6,270 nt of DNA from Vulcanimicrobiota bacterium (lineage in GTDB: Bacteria; Eremiobacterota; Eremiobacteria; Baltobacterales; Baltobacteraceae): NCBI GenBank assembly GCA_030042755.1, contig JASHZC010000095.1, positions 1 through 6,270 of the forward strand, written 5' to 3'. How positions within the stretch are numbered: the first letter of the stretch is position 1; each line of letters begins with the position of its first letter. The translations under genes were made by a program, and so were the position numbers. The notes beneath the pieces are model-generated. The model saw only the letters and a program-made list of their open reading frames with translations, did no database searches and was not told where the DNA came from. This document shows, one piece after another, positions 1 through 5,479 of the stretch.

Positions 1-1383
1 CGTGTTCTTCCATGCGGGCATCTCGGCGCCGTAGCTTTGACCCATGATCGTCTGACCGTGCAAACCGTTCGAAACGACGGCGATCACCGCTTTTGGATCG
101 CCGGTTACGAACGGATTGCCGGCCAGCGGCGGCGCGAGGCCCGGGCTCCCCTGACCGTTCGCTCCGTGGCAGCTCGTGCAATTCTGCGAGAAGACCTGCG
201 CGCCGTTTGCACCGGCAGCGGCACCTCCGGCGGCGGCAGCGCCTGCGGCTGCCGTCGTTGTCGTTGCGGCTTCGGCCGGAGCGGCGAGAATCTGCGCTTC
301 CGTCTCGGACGGTGGCCCGGAGGCCTGTTTTGTTTGGATGCCGATCTGCGCGTAAATCGACAGGCCGACGATTCCAACCAGCACGACGAACGTCGTCCAC
401 AGAATCGGCGCGCGCGAACCAAACGAACGCGTCGTGCTGCGATCCAGCCACGGAAGAAGGAACACGATGATGAGCCCAACGGTCGGAACAATGATCGCGG
501 CGAGCAATTCAGGGAACGGTCCGTTCCCCATGAAAATCGGCACGAGGTTAAGCAGGCCGAACAGCGACAAAAAATACCACGCGGGATACGGCACGAACAT
601 ACCGTTTGTCGGATCGGCTTTCTGATCGAGAAACGGCGGAGCGATGAACGCCAGGCCCACGATGATGATGAACACGAAAAACGACGCGGCACCGTCCATG
701 AACATTTGATCCGGCCAGAAACGTCCCGGGCGCAGCTTGCGCGGATCGTCGGTGACGGGGCCGGCCGGTCCGTTATGACGGAAGATGGCAAGATGCGCGC
801 CGACGAGCAACACGAGCACCGCGGGCATCAACCACACGTGCAAACCGAAGAATCGATTGATCGTGTTGGTCCCCATCGTCGTGCCGCCCTGCGCGATGGC
901 TTGAAGGATACTTCCACCCGGCGGCAACCCCGCAATGTTCAGTGAGACTTGCGACGCAAAATAGGCATCCATGTCCCACGGCAGCAGATACCCGGTCAAT
1001 CCGAGAACGAGCGTAACGAGCAAGAGCAGCACGCCGACGATCCACTGCAGTTCGCGAGGCGACTTGTACGCGCCCCAGATCAGCACTTGCAACAGATGCA
1101 GAAAAACGAGCGCGATCATTGCCGACGCGCCCCAGTAGTGCAGCGAGAGCAAGAAGTGCGTCCACGGATTCAGGTAAATCGCGCGCGTTGATTCCCATGC
1201 GGTCGCAGCCGACGGCGCATAGAAGAAGGTAAGAAAGATCCCGGTCACGATTTGCAGGATCATCGCGAAGAGCGTCGCGCTGCCGAAGACGTACCAATAA
1301 CTTGCGCCGCCGGGAACGTCTTCGGTTAGGAACTCCTTCGCCATCGAGACGAAGCCGGTACGCGACTCAATCCAGTTGAGCAT
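1..1383 (-). CDS. qcrB: Cytochrome b6/subunit IV/cytochrome c fusion of a bc complex (3' end cut by window)
   Basis: Membrane core of a quinol:cytochrome c oxidoreductase. It oxidises quinol at the Qo site, bifurcates electrons to the Rieske protein and the b haems, and carries its own electron-accepting cytochrome c. The frame is open for 461 codons to the window edge. The b6-like part has four helices with haem ligands H82/H96 and H182/H197; the second pair is 15 apart, as in b6 and not in mitochondrial cytochrome b. A subunit IV-like part follows with three helices (about 231-250, 292-313, 326-348) and a Qo motif PAWY at 267-270 in place of PEWY. An Ala/Thr/Gly-rich linker (about 366-394) leads to a cytochrome c domain with CTSCH at 402-406 and a likely axial Met455 (motif MPAW). 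There is no cysteine before residue 402. The ATG at 1383 has a purine-rich ribosome site (1395-1403) that overlaps the Rieske stop. It is cotranscribed with the Rieske gene. The C-terminus lies outside the window. Confidence 0.95.
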   Translation of the reverse strand, partial: MLNWIESRTGFVSMAKEFLTEDVPGGASYWYVFGSATLFAMILQIVTGIFLTFFYAPSAATAWESTRAIYLNPWTHFLLSLHYWGASAMIALVFLHLLQVLIWGAYKSPRELQWIVGVLLLLVTLVLGLTGYLLPWDMDAYFASQVSLNIAGLPPGGSILQAIAQGGTTMGTNTINRFFGLHVWLMPAVLVLLVGAHLAIFRHNGPAGPVTDDPRKLRPGRFWPDQMFMDGAASFFVFIIIVGLAFIAPPFLDQKADPTNGMFVPYPAWYFLSLFGLLNLVPIFMGNGPFPELLAAIIVPTVGLIIVFLLPWLDRSTTRSFGSRAPILWTTFVVLVGIVGLSIYAQIGIQTKQASGPPSETEAQILAAPAEAATTTTAAAGAAAAGGAAAGANGAQVFSQNCTSCHGANGQGSPGLAPPLAGNPFVTGDPKAVIAVVSNGLHGQTIMGQSYGAEMPAWKNT

Positions 1384-1401
1384 CGATGTGCGAGTCCTTC
1401 C

Positions 1402-2091
1402 TTACGACTGATACGAGATGATCACGCGGTTCGGGATCGACGTTTGATAGCGGATCCACATGATTTGCGCGGTGCCGCTCTGCTCCCGAAACGGCAACGG
1501 GTCCATGCCGCGCGGCGCGGGTCCGACCAAATGCTCGCCTTCCAGGTTGAACTGCGAACCGTGACACGGGCACTGGAAGCGGTTTACGCTGTCGTGCCAT
1601 TCGGGGCGGCATCCAAGATGCGGACAGATCGGGCTGAGGATCACGAAGTTCATGTTGACGATGTCATAGGTGCCGTCTGCGTACGGAAGCGACGTTGCCC
1701 CGCCGAAATCGGTGCGCGACGAAAGGAATTTTTCCGCGCTCGGAACTTTGATGCCCCACACGTATTCTCCCGACGCTTGCTCGGGGAGGTACGAATCTGT
1801 CGCTTTGAGCGTGAATTCCAGCTTGATCGGCTTGTCGGTCGCGGCCTGGAGCGACTTGAACTCGTCCGCGCTCAGCGGCGCCCACGTACCCTTGCTGCTC
1901 GCGCTCTCCGGAAGCAGCGATCCGACGACGGGTATGGCAAGAACGACGCCGACGGCCGCGCCGATGAACAGCGTCGCGCCGGCCATGAAGGAGCGCCGGC
2001 TTATTTCCTCGGGTGTACCGGGATCGTCGTATGCGCTATAAATCTTGCGGTGTGCCCCTTCTGGGGCACCCGCGGCGAATTCTTTGGACAC
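1402..2091 (-). CDS. qcrA: Rieske 2Fe-2S subunit of a b6f-like bc complex, Tat-exported
   Basis: High-potential iron-sulfur subunit that takes the first electron from quinol and passes it to cytochrome c. It is 229 residues. A cytoplasmic N-terminus leads to a twin-arginine motif SRRSFM (31-36) and a hydrophobic anchor (about 37-60), so export is probably by Tat with the anchor retained. Cluster box 1 is CPHLGC (156-161) and box 2 is CPCHGSQF (174-181). By family analogy the ligands are C156, H158, C174 and H177, with a C161-C176 disulfide. The proline-containing loop GPAP is at 190-193. The tuning Ser179 is present, but the usual Tyr is Phe181. The frame stays open far upstream, yet that part only shadows the sigma-factor gene. 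The GTG at 2091 is preferred because GGAGAG lies five bases upstream and the protein then has normal length. The cytochrome b gene begins 17 bp after the stop. Confidence 0.95.
   Translation of the reverse strand: MSKEFAAGAPEGAHRKIYSAYDDPGTPEEISRRSFMAGATLFIGAAVGVVLAIPVVGSLLPESASSKGTWAPLSADEFKSLQAATDKPIKLEFTLKATDSYLPEQASGEYVWGIKVPSAEKFLSSRTDFGGATSLPYADGTYDIVNMNFVILSPICPHLGCRPEWHDSVNRFQCPCHGSQFNLEGEHLVGPAPRGMDPLPFREQSGTAQIMWIRYQTSIPNRVIISYQS
2052..2069 (-). other. Perfect 7-bp hairpin in the first codons of the Rieske gene
   Basis: Arms 2052-2058 and 2063-2069 (GTGCCCC and GGGGCAC) are exact reverse complements around a four-base loop. Six of seven pairs are G:C. The structure starts about 20 bases into the coding region (codons 8-13). 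In mRNA it could slow initiation or early elongation, but it may be chance in GC-rich coding DNA. Confidence 0.4.
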
Positions 2092-2185
2092 GTCAACTCT
2101 CCGGAAAGCGATGATTTGGGGCGACCCGCTAGCCCAATTCCTAAGGATTGTACGGCCGCCCTCCAGTCCGATGCTACCGGGAAAG
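2092..2185 (-). promoter_or_regulatory. Intergenic region before the Rieske-cytochrome b operon, with a possible -10 box
   Basis: This 94-bp gap separates the sigma-factor stop from the Rieske start. On the minus strand it holds TACAAT (2147-2152), a five-of-six match to a housekeeping -10 box, which would give a leader of about 50 bases. No convincing -35 box is found 16-18 bases upstream; the TTGACT near 2184-2189 is 31 bases away, too far. There is no terminator with a T-run after the sigma gene and no GTCAC-N16-CGTC motif. The bc genes may have their own promoter or may be read through from upstream. Confidence 0.3.
2097..2102 (-). promoter_or_regulatory. Ribosome binding site that sets the Rieske GTG start
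   Basis: GGAGAG on the minus strand, five bases before the GTG at 2091-2089. No ATG with a comparable site is in a sensible place, so this decides the start of the Rieske gene. Confidence 0.7.
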
Positions 2186-3073
2186 TCAACGAATCGGCAG
2201 TCCCGTTGCTTCGGAGACGGCCGCGAGTTTGTCGGGGTTGCGTGAAACATAAATTGCGGCAATTTTTTCGCCGCGGGATTCGAGGGCCCACAGTCCATCG
2301 AGCGCACCATCGACGACCAAAAGGAAGCCCGGGAGTCCGTTGATCGTAGCAGGACGCACCTCGGCGCCGGCGGCACCTTTCTGCGCGACTCCGTGAAGGA
2401 AACGACCGACGTGGTCGGGGCCATACAGCGGTTTGAGCGCGGCGGGCTTTTTGCCGCCGCCGTCGGTGAGCAACTGGACGTCTTCGGTGAGAATCGCGGT
2501 GATTTGCGCGATGTCCCCGGAAAGGACCGCAGTCGTAAAGCGCGCGCGCACGACATCGGCTGCCGGCGGGGGAGCAACGCGCCGCGGCGTGTCCTCGCGA
2601 ATCGCGCGTCTCGCGCGCGAGGCCAAGCGCCGAACGCTCTCCTCGCTGCGTTCGAGCGTTCGCGCGATTTCGTCGAACGGCACGTCGAGCCCATCGTGCA
2701 GCAAAAATGCGGCGCGCTCAAGCGGCGAGAGCCGTTCGAGCGCAAGGAGAAACGCGAACGAAATGTCCTCTGCAATCGAAACGACATGCTCGGGTGCAGC
2801 CGTTTCATCCACGAGAATCGGCTCGGGCAACCACGGTCCGACGTACGTCTCGCGCGATCGTTTATTCGCACGGAGCCGGTCCAGTGCGAGATGGGTGACG
2901 GTTGCCCGCAGGAAGGCATGCGCGTCGCGCACGCTATCGCGGTTGCCGCGATGCCAGCGTACGAACGCATCTTGCACGACGTCTTCGGCATCGGTCATGG
3001 TGCCGAGCATGTGGTATGCGTGTCGCACGAGTGGTCCGCGCTCTCGCTCGAAAAGTTCTTGCGCTTCCGTCAT
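2186..3073 (-). CDS. sigJ: ECF41-family (SigJ-like) RNA polymerase sigma factor with fused SnoaL-like domain
   Basis: Alternative sigma factor that directs RNA polymerase to stress-type promoters; 295 residues. Region sigma2 covers about 5-75 (with DAEDVVQDAFVRW at 28-40) and region sigma4 about 105-160 (LSPLERAAFLLHDGLDVPFDEIA, then the helix-turn-helix). A C-terminal SnoaL/NTF2-like domain runs from about 172 to 287. Three signatures known for ECF41 are present: WLPEP in the sigma2-sigma4 linker (81-85), DGGGK (204-208) and NPDKL (279-283). In characterised ECF41 proteins the fused domain takes the place of a separate anti-sigma factor and modulates activity. The ATG at 3073 overlaps the upstream TGA as ATGA, which implies translational coupling; the nearest GGAGG (3090-3094) is 16 bases away, rather far. 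An in-frame ATG 16 codons further upstream lies inside the preceding gene and would add residues outside the fold. Confidence 0.93.
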   Translation of the reverse strand: MTEAQELFERERGPLVRHAYHMLGTMTDAEDVVQDAFVRWHRGNRDSVRDAHAFLRATVTHLALDRLRANKRSRETYVGPWLPEPILVDETAAPEHVVSIAEDISFAFLLALERLSPLERAAFLLHDGLDVPFDEIARTLERSEESVRRLASRARRAIREDTPRRVAPPPAADVVRARFTTAVLSGDIAQITAILTEDVQLLTDGGGKKPAALKPLYGPDHVGRFLHGVAQKGAAGAEVRPATINGLPGFLLVVDGALDGLWALESRGEKIAAIYVSRNPDKLAAVSEATGLPIR

Positions 3074-3612
3074 ACCGGTTGCGGGACGACCTCCGTGGAT
3101 CCGACGCGAATGCGGCTGCACGCGTGCGCTGCGCCGAGCGCGTACTTGAACGCGGGATAGAATCCGGCGCCTGCGATTCCGTACGAGAGTGCGACGATTG
3201 CGCCTTTCCCGAAGCGTTTGACGATTGCTTCGCGCGCGGGCGTATCCCAGCCGTCGCGCGTCACGACCGATCGCGCGAAATCAATGGCAAGACGCACATC
3301 GTCGGTCATGGCATCGCGGTTTTGCTCGAGCACTGCGGCGATCAGTTCGGGGCGCATGCCGCTGCGCTCCGCCATCTTCACCCCGAGTTGCAGACACGGA
3401 CCGCAATCGCCCGCGCGCGAAGCGACGAGCGTTGCGGCCCAATACACGTCGTTGGGACAGCCGCCACGATAGGACGAGACTTTTCCGAGTCCCTGGAGCG
3501 GTTTGACAGCCTCGATACCGACTTCGTCGAGAATCTCGCGCATGTACGAGACGTCGTATCCCCATTCGCGTTCGTATTTGTCGAGGTACCGTTTGGCAAT
3601 CCATTTGAGCAT
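3070..3612 (-). CDS. Carboxymuconolactone decarboxylase/AhpD-like protein paired with ECF41 sigma factor
   Basis: Small, mostly helical, probably cytoplasmic protein of 180 residues in the AhpD-like superfamily. It contains CGPC at 70-73 in the context AGDCGPCLQLG, at the place of the AhpD redox motif, and one further Cys165 near the C-terminus. The His that follows the second cysteine by four residues in classical AhpD is Gly77, so the peroxidase-reductant chemistry of AhpD should not be assumed. A thiol-disulfide or thiol-sensing role is an inference. Genes of this family are one of the classes (carboxymuconolactone decarboxylase, oxidoreductase, epimerase) that typically lie beside ECF41 sigma factors and are their targets. 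The ATG at 3612 has GGAGG eight bases upstream. The stop overlaps the sigma-factor start by four bases, so the two form one operon. The natural substrate is unknown. Confidence 0.88.
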   Translation of the reverse strand: MLKWIAKRYLDKYEREWGYDVSYMREILDEVGIEAVKPLQGLGKVSSYRGGCPNDVYWAATLVASRAGDCGPCLQLGVKMAERSGMRPELIAAVLEQNRDAMTDDVRLAIDFARSVVTRDGWDTPAREAIVKRFGKGAIVALSYGIAGAGFYPAFKYALGAAHACSRIRVGSTEVVPQPV

Positions 3613-3633
3613 CGATGAATCCTCCGCTCCCTG

Positions 3634-3660
3634 GACGCCATAGCCGACTAAAACGTGACT
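3634..3660 (-). promoter_or_regulatory. Candidate ECF41-dependent promoter of the CMD-sigma operon
   Basis: On the minus strand AGTCACG (3660-3654) is followed by exactly 16 bases and then CGTC (3637-3634). From memory, the ECF41 target motif is TGTCACA-N16-CGTC; this matches five of seven in the -35 part and all four in the -10 part, with the right spacing. It lies in the only 53-bp gap before the operon. A start site about seven bases after CGTC would leave a short leader that still contains the GGAGG at 3621-3625. This suggests autoregulation. The motif is inferred, not proven. Confidence 0.55.
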
Positions 3661-3665
3661 CGGGC

Positions 3666-4397
3666 CTACTGCGACGTTAGATCCTCATCGAGAATCCAGC
3701 CCTCGCGGCCGGACATCGCACCGCCCGTCATCCGCACTCTGGTTAAAGCAACCGGCTGGCCGCCGGGGCAAACGACATTGCGAGGCGCCTCACGCGTCAC
3801 CGTCGTGCCTGAGGCGACAAACGCAACCGCGGCGCTATCGGCTACTTCATCGGAGTGCCCCGAGCGCAACGAGGAGAGTTGATGGCAGAATTGTCGCAAC
3901 GTGCTCCAGACCGCAACCGTTTGCGCGCCGTGCGCGTCCCGCACGCGAGCCTTCCGACTTTCGCGATCGAGCGCTTCAACGAAATCGTCGTTCGAGTTGG
4001 CCTCGGCAGCGAGTTCGCCGCGCGTCGATGCGTCGAAACGTCCGTTTGCAGCGAGCGTTCGATACAGGCGCGATGACTCCGCATACCAGCGTCGTTCGGT
4101 GACGCGATCGGCGTCTTTCGCGTTTCGCGCGATGTCGGCAGCCGAACGAAAATCGTCGGCGGCCGCTCGCACGAGCACATCGTGAGCGCTCCGGCTCTGC
4201 TGGCGCGTCGCGCACGCGAGCGCTGCATTCGCTGCTTGCGCGTACACGCGCATCGCTCGGGTCGTGTCGCCGCGCTGAAGATAGACGTACACGTGGTCGG
4301 TGGCGTGCAGCGCGTCGCCGCTGCAGGAAGCAGCTGCTCGGCCGATCGAGGCGCACGCGAAAACGAGGGCCAGGACAGCGTCCTTGCTGCGGCTCAT
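3666..4397 (-). CDS. Exported hypothetical protein, helical with possible SH3-like C-terminus
   Basis: Not recognised. The 243-residue product starts with a Sec-type signal: basic MSRSK, a hydrophobic stretch (7-18) and small residues AAAS (21-24), with likely cleavage near residue 23-25. The residue before Cys25 region is not a good lipobox, so a lipoprotein is possible but not favoured. The mature protein has cysteines at 25, 62, 171 and 210, enough for two disulfides. Residues about 33-175 are Ala/Arg-rich and look helical, loosely TPR-like. The last 50 residues look like beta strands ending in GWILDEDL, reminiscent of the final strand of bacterial SH3 domains; this is weak. The ATG at 4397 is chosen because GGAGG (4403-4407) sits five bases before it; the in-frame GTG at 4409 overlaps that ribosome site. 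It lies between cytochrome c assembly genes and the ECF41 operon, and its stop is six bases from the candidate -35 box. Confidence 0.75.
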   Translation of the reverse strand: MSRSKDAVLALVFACASIGRAAASCSGDALHATDHVYVYLQRGDTTRAMRVYAQAANAALACATRQQSRSAHDVLVRAAADDFRSAADIARNAKDADRVTERRWYAESSRLYRTLAANGRFDASTRGELAAEANSNDDFVEALDRESRKARVRDAHGAQTVAVWSTLRQFCHQLSSLRSGHSDEVADSAAVAFVASGTTVTREAPRNVVCPGGQPVALTRVRMTGGAMSGREGWILDEDLTSQ

Positions 4398-4402
4398 CAG
4401 GA

Positions 4403-4407
4403 CCTCC
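4403..4407 (-). promoter_or_regulatory. Ribosome binding site that sets the start of the exported hypothetical protein
   Basis: GGAGG on the minus strand, five bases before the ATG at 4397-4395. It excludes the longer GTG start at 4409, which overlaps it. Confidence 0.7.
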
Positions 4408-4432
4408 ACTCTTTTAAATGTCGAGTGCTCTG

Positions 4433-4454
4433 CGTTCGAGCAAACGCTCGAACG
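4433..4454. repeat. Perfect 9-bp inverted repeat between the ccs genes and the exported protein
   Basis: Arms 4433-4441 and 4446-4454 are exact reverse complements (CGTTCGAGC and GCTCGAACG) around a four-base loop. It lies about 90 bases after the CcsA/ResC-type stop and 36 bases before the next start. No T-run follows on either strand, so it is not a classical intrinsic terminator. It could be an operator, a leader hairpin or a transcript-end stabiliser. The rest of the 4398-4543 gap shows no convincing promoter. Confidence 0.6.
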
Positions 4455-4543
4455 ACGCTGTTACCAAGACTACCCGGAGCGAATACGCTTGTGAATCGTC
4501 GTGCGCTCGCTCGGCTGTAGAGGGGTCGACAGCCGCAATTGTC

Positions 4544-5479
4544 CTAGACTTTGTAGCTGTGGAGGCCGCTGATCCAGATGTTGACGCCGAGGTAGGTGAA
4601 GATCACGAGCAAAAACCCGATGACGCTGATCCAATTGGTACGTGCGCCGCGCCAGGCGTTGCGCGTGTGCAAATGCATGTAGGCAAGATACACGATCCAC
4701 GTACAGAGCGCGGCAGTCTCCTTCGGATCCCATTGCCAATACGCACCCCACGCTTCTTTCGCCCACGCGGCGCCCGTAATGATGCCGATCGAGATGAGCG
4801 GCAATCCGATCGCAACGGCGCGATAGACGATGACGTCGAGCTGCGCGAGCGGCGGCAACGACTGCAGCCACTGCGCGGTGACGTTTCCCGATGCCGCGGC
4901 AGCTTCGAGCGCGGGTGTGTCGCCGCGAACCTTCATGGTCATCCCGGTCCCAGCCAACTCGACGGTTGCCGATGCTGCGGTGATGCGCGCTTCCGCGTAG
5001 TACTTGATCAGGTAGATCACGGAAAAGACGAACGCGACCAAGAACGCCGCGTACGACGACACGACGATCGGCACGTGAATCTTTGCCCAATACGATTGCA
5101 GCGACGGTACGGCCGGCATCGTACCTTCGTTCCACGTCACGCCGTAGGCGAGTGCGATCGCGGCGAGTGCGAGGACGAATCCGCCTGCAAACCACAGCTT
5201 GTATCGCCACGCGAAACCGATGAAGATCGCGACCGACATCGCAGCGAACAGCGAAAGCGAGCCGTAGAGGTTGAGCAGCGGCCAAATGCCGGTTAGTTCG
5301 TAACGCACGCCCAGCTGCGCGAACTGCGCGACGCAGCCGACGACGGCAAGCGGCGCCCCGAGGTTACGGAGCCAGGTTTCGCGCGAAAAGAAGTATACGA
5401 GCAGGGCGAGCGCGCCGAAAATGTAGCACGCGATCGCAACGATCATCAGCAGCTCGTCTGCTTGCAAATGTCCGTTCAT
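4544..5479 (-). CDS. ccsB: Cytochrome c biogenesis protein of the CcsA/ResC family (System II)
   Basis: Polytopic membrane protein that, with ResB, carries haem across the membrane and attaches it to CxxCH motifs of apocytochromes c. It is 311 residues with about eight hydrophobic segments. The WWD haem-handling motif is WAKEAWGAYWQWDPKET at 239-255. Conserved-looking histidines are H135 (in IHVPIVVSSYAAF), H269/H271 (MHLHTR) and H306 (GLHSY); by analogy with characterised CcsBA they are the two external ligands and the transmembrane ligand. Between the H135 helix and the WWD region there is a longish loop (about 163-210), Ala/Thr-rich. The ATG at 5479 overlaps the ResB stop as ATGA and has GGAGG four bases upstream. 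Nomenclature varies (CcsA, CcsB, ResC). The substrate may include the cytochrome c domain encoded at the left end of the window. Confidence 0.95.
   Translation of the reverse strand: MNGHLQADELLMIVAIACYIFGALALLVYFFSRETWLRNLGAPLAVVGCVAQFAQLGVRYELTGIWPLLNLYGSLSLFAAMSVAIFIGFAWRYKLWFAGGFVLALAAIALAYGVTWNEGTMPAVPSLQSYWAKIHVPIVVSSYAAFLVAFVFSVIYLIKYYAEARITAASATVELAGTGMTMKVRGDTPALEAAAASGNVTAQWLQSLPPLAQLDVIVYRAVAIGLPLISIGIITGAAWAKEAWGAYWQWDPKETAALCTWIVYLAYMHLHTRNAWRGARTNWISVIGFLLVIFTYLGVNIWISGLHSYKV

Noticed and set aside
37..945. Long plus-strand open frame opposite the cytochrome b/c gene
   Set aside because: The product is Arg/His-rich without a fold signature, and the opposite strand encodes an unmistakable cytochrome b with a cytochrome c domain. 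It is an antisense shadow of GC-rich codons.
2116..2137. Weak stem TTGGG/CCCAA in the leader before the Rieske gene
   Set aside because: Only five pairs with a 12-base loop and no T-run; not distinguishable from chance.
2092..2185. ECF41-type promoter before the Rieske gene
   Set aside because: No GTCAC core with a CGTC 16 bases downstream occurs in this gap on the minus strand.
2092..2991. Upstream extension of the Rieske frame, open for 300 more codons
   Set aside because: It overlaps the sigma-factor gene out of frame, reads as Arg/Ser-rich nonsense, and a good ribosome site sets the GTG start at 2091.
3070..3073. ATGA overlaps at 3070-3073 and 5476-5479 as unusual features
   Set aside because: Four-base stop-start overlaps are ordinary in bacterial operons; they are used only as operon evidence.
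2393..3160. Plus-strand frames opposite the sigma-factor gene
   Set aside because: The minus strand carries the sigma2, sigma4, WLPEP, DGGGK and NPDKL signatures; the plus frames have none.
4468..4498. Possible promoter TTCACA-N17-TAGTCT before the exported protein gene (minus strand)
   Set aside because: The -10 part matches only three of six and the -35 part is weak; it is no better than chance in this region.
4418..5296. Long plus-strand open frame opposite the CcsA/ResC-type gene
   Set aside because: Highly charged, low-complexity translation with no ribosome site and full overlap with a well-supported gene.
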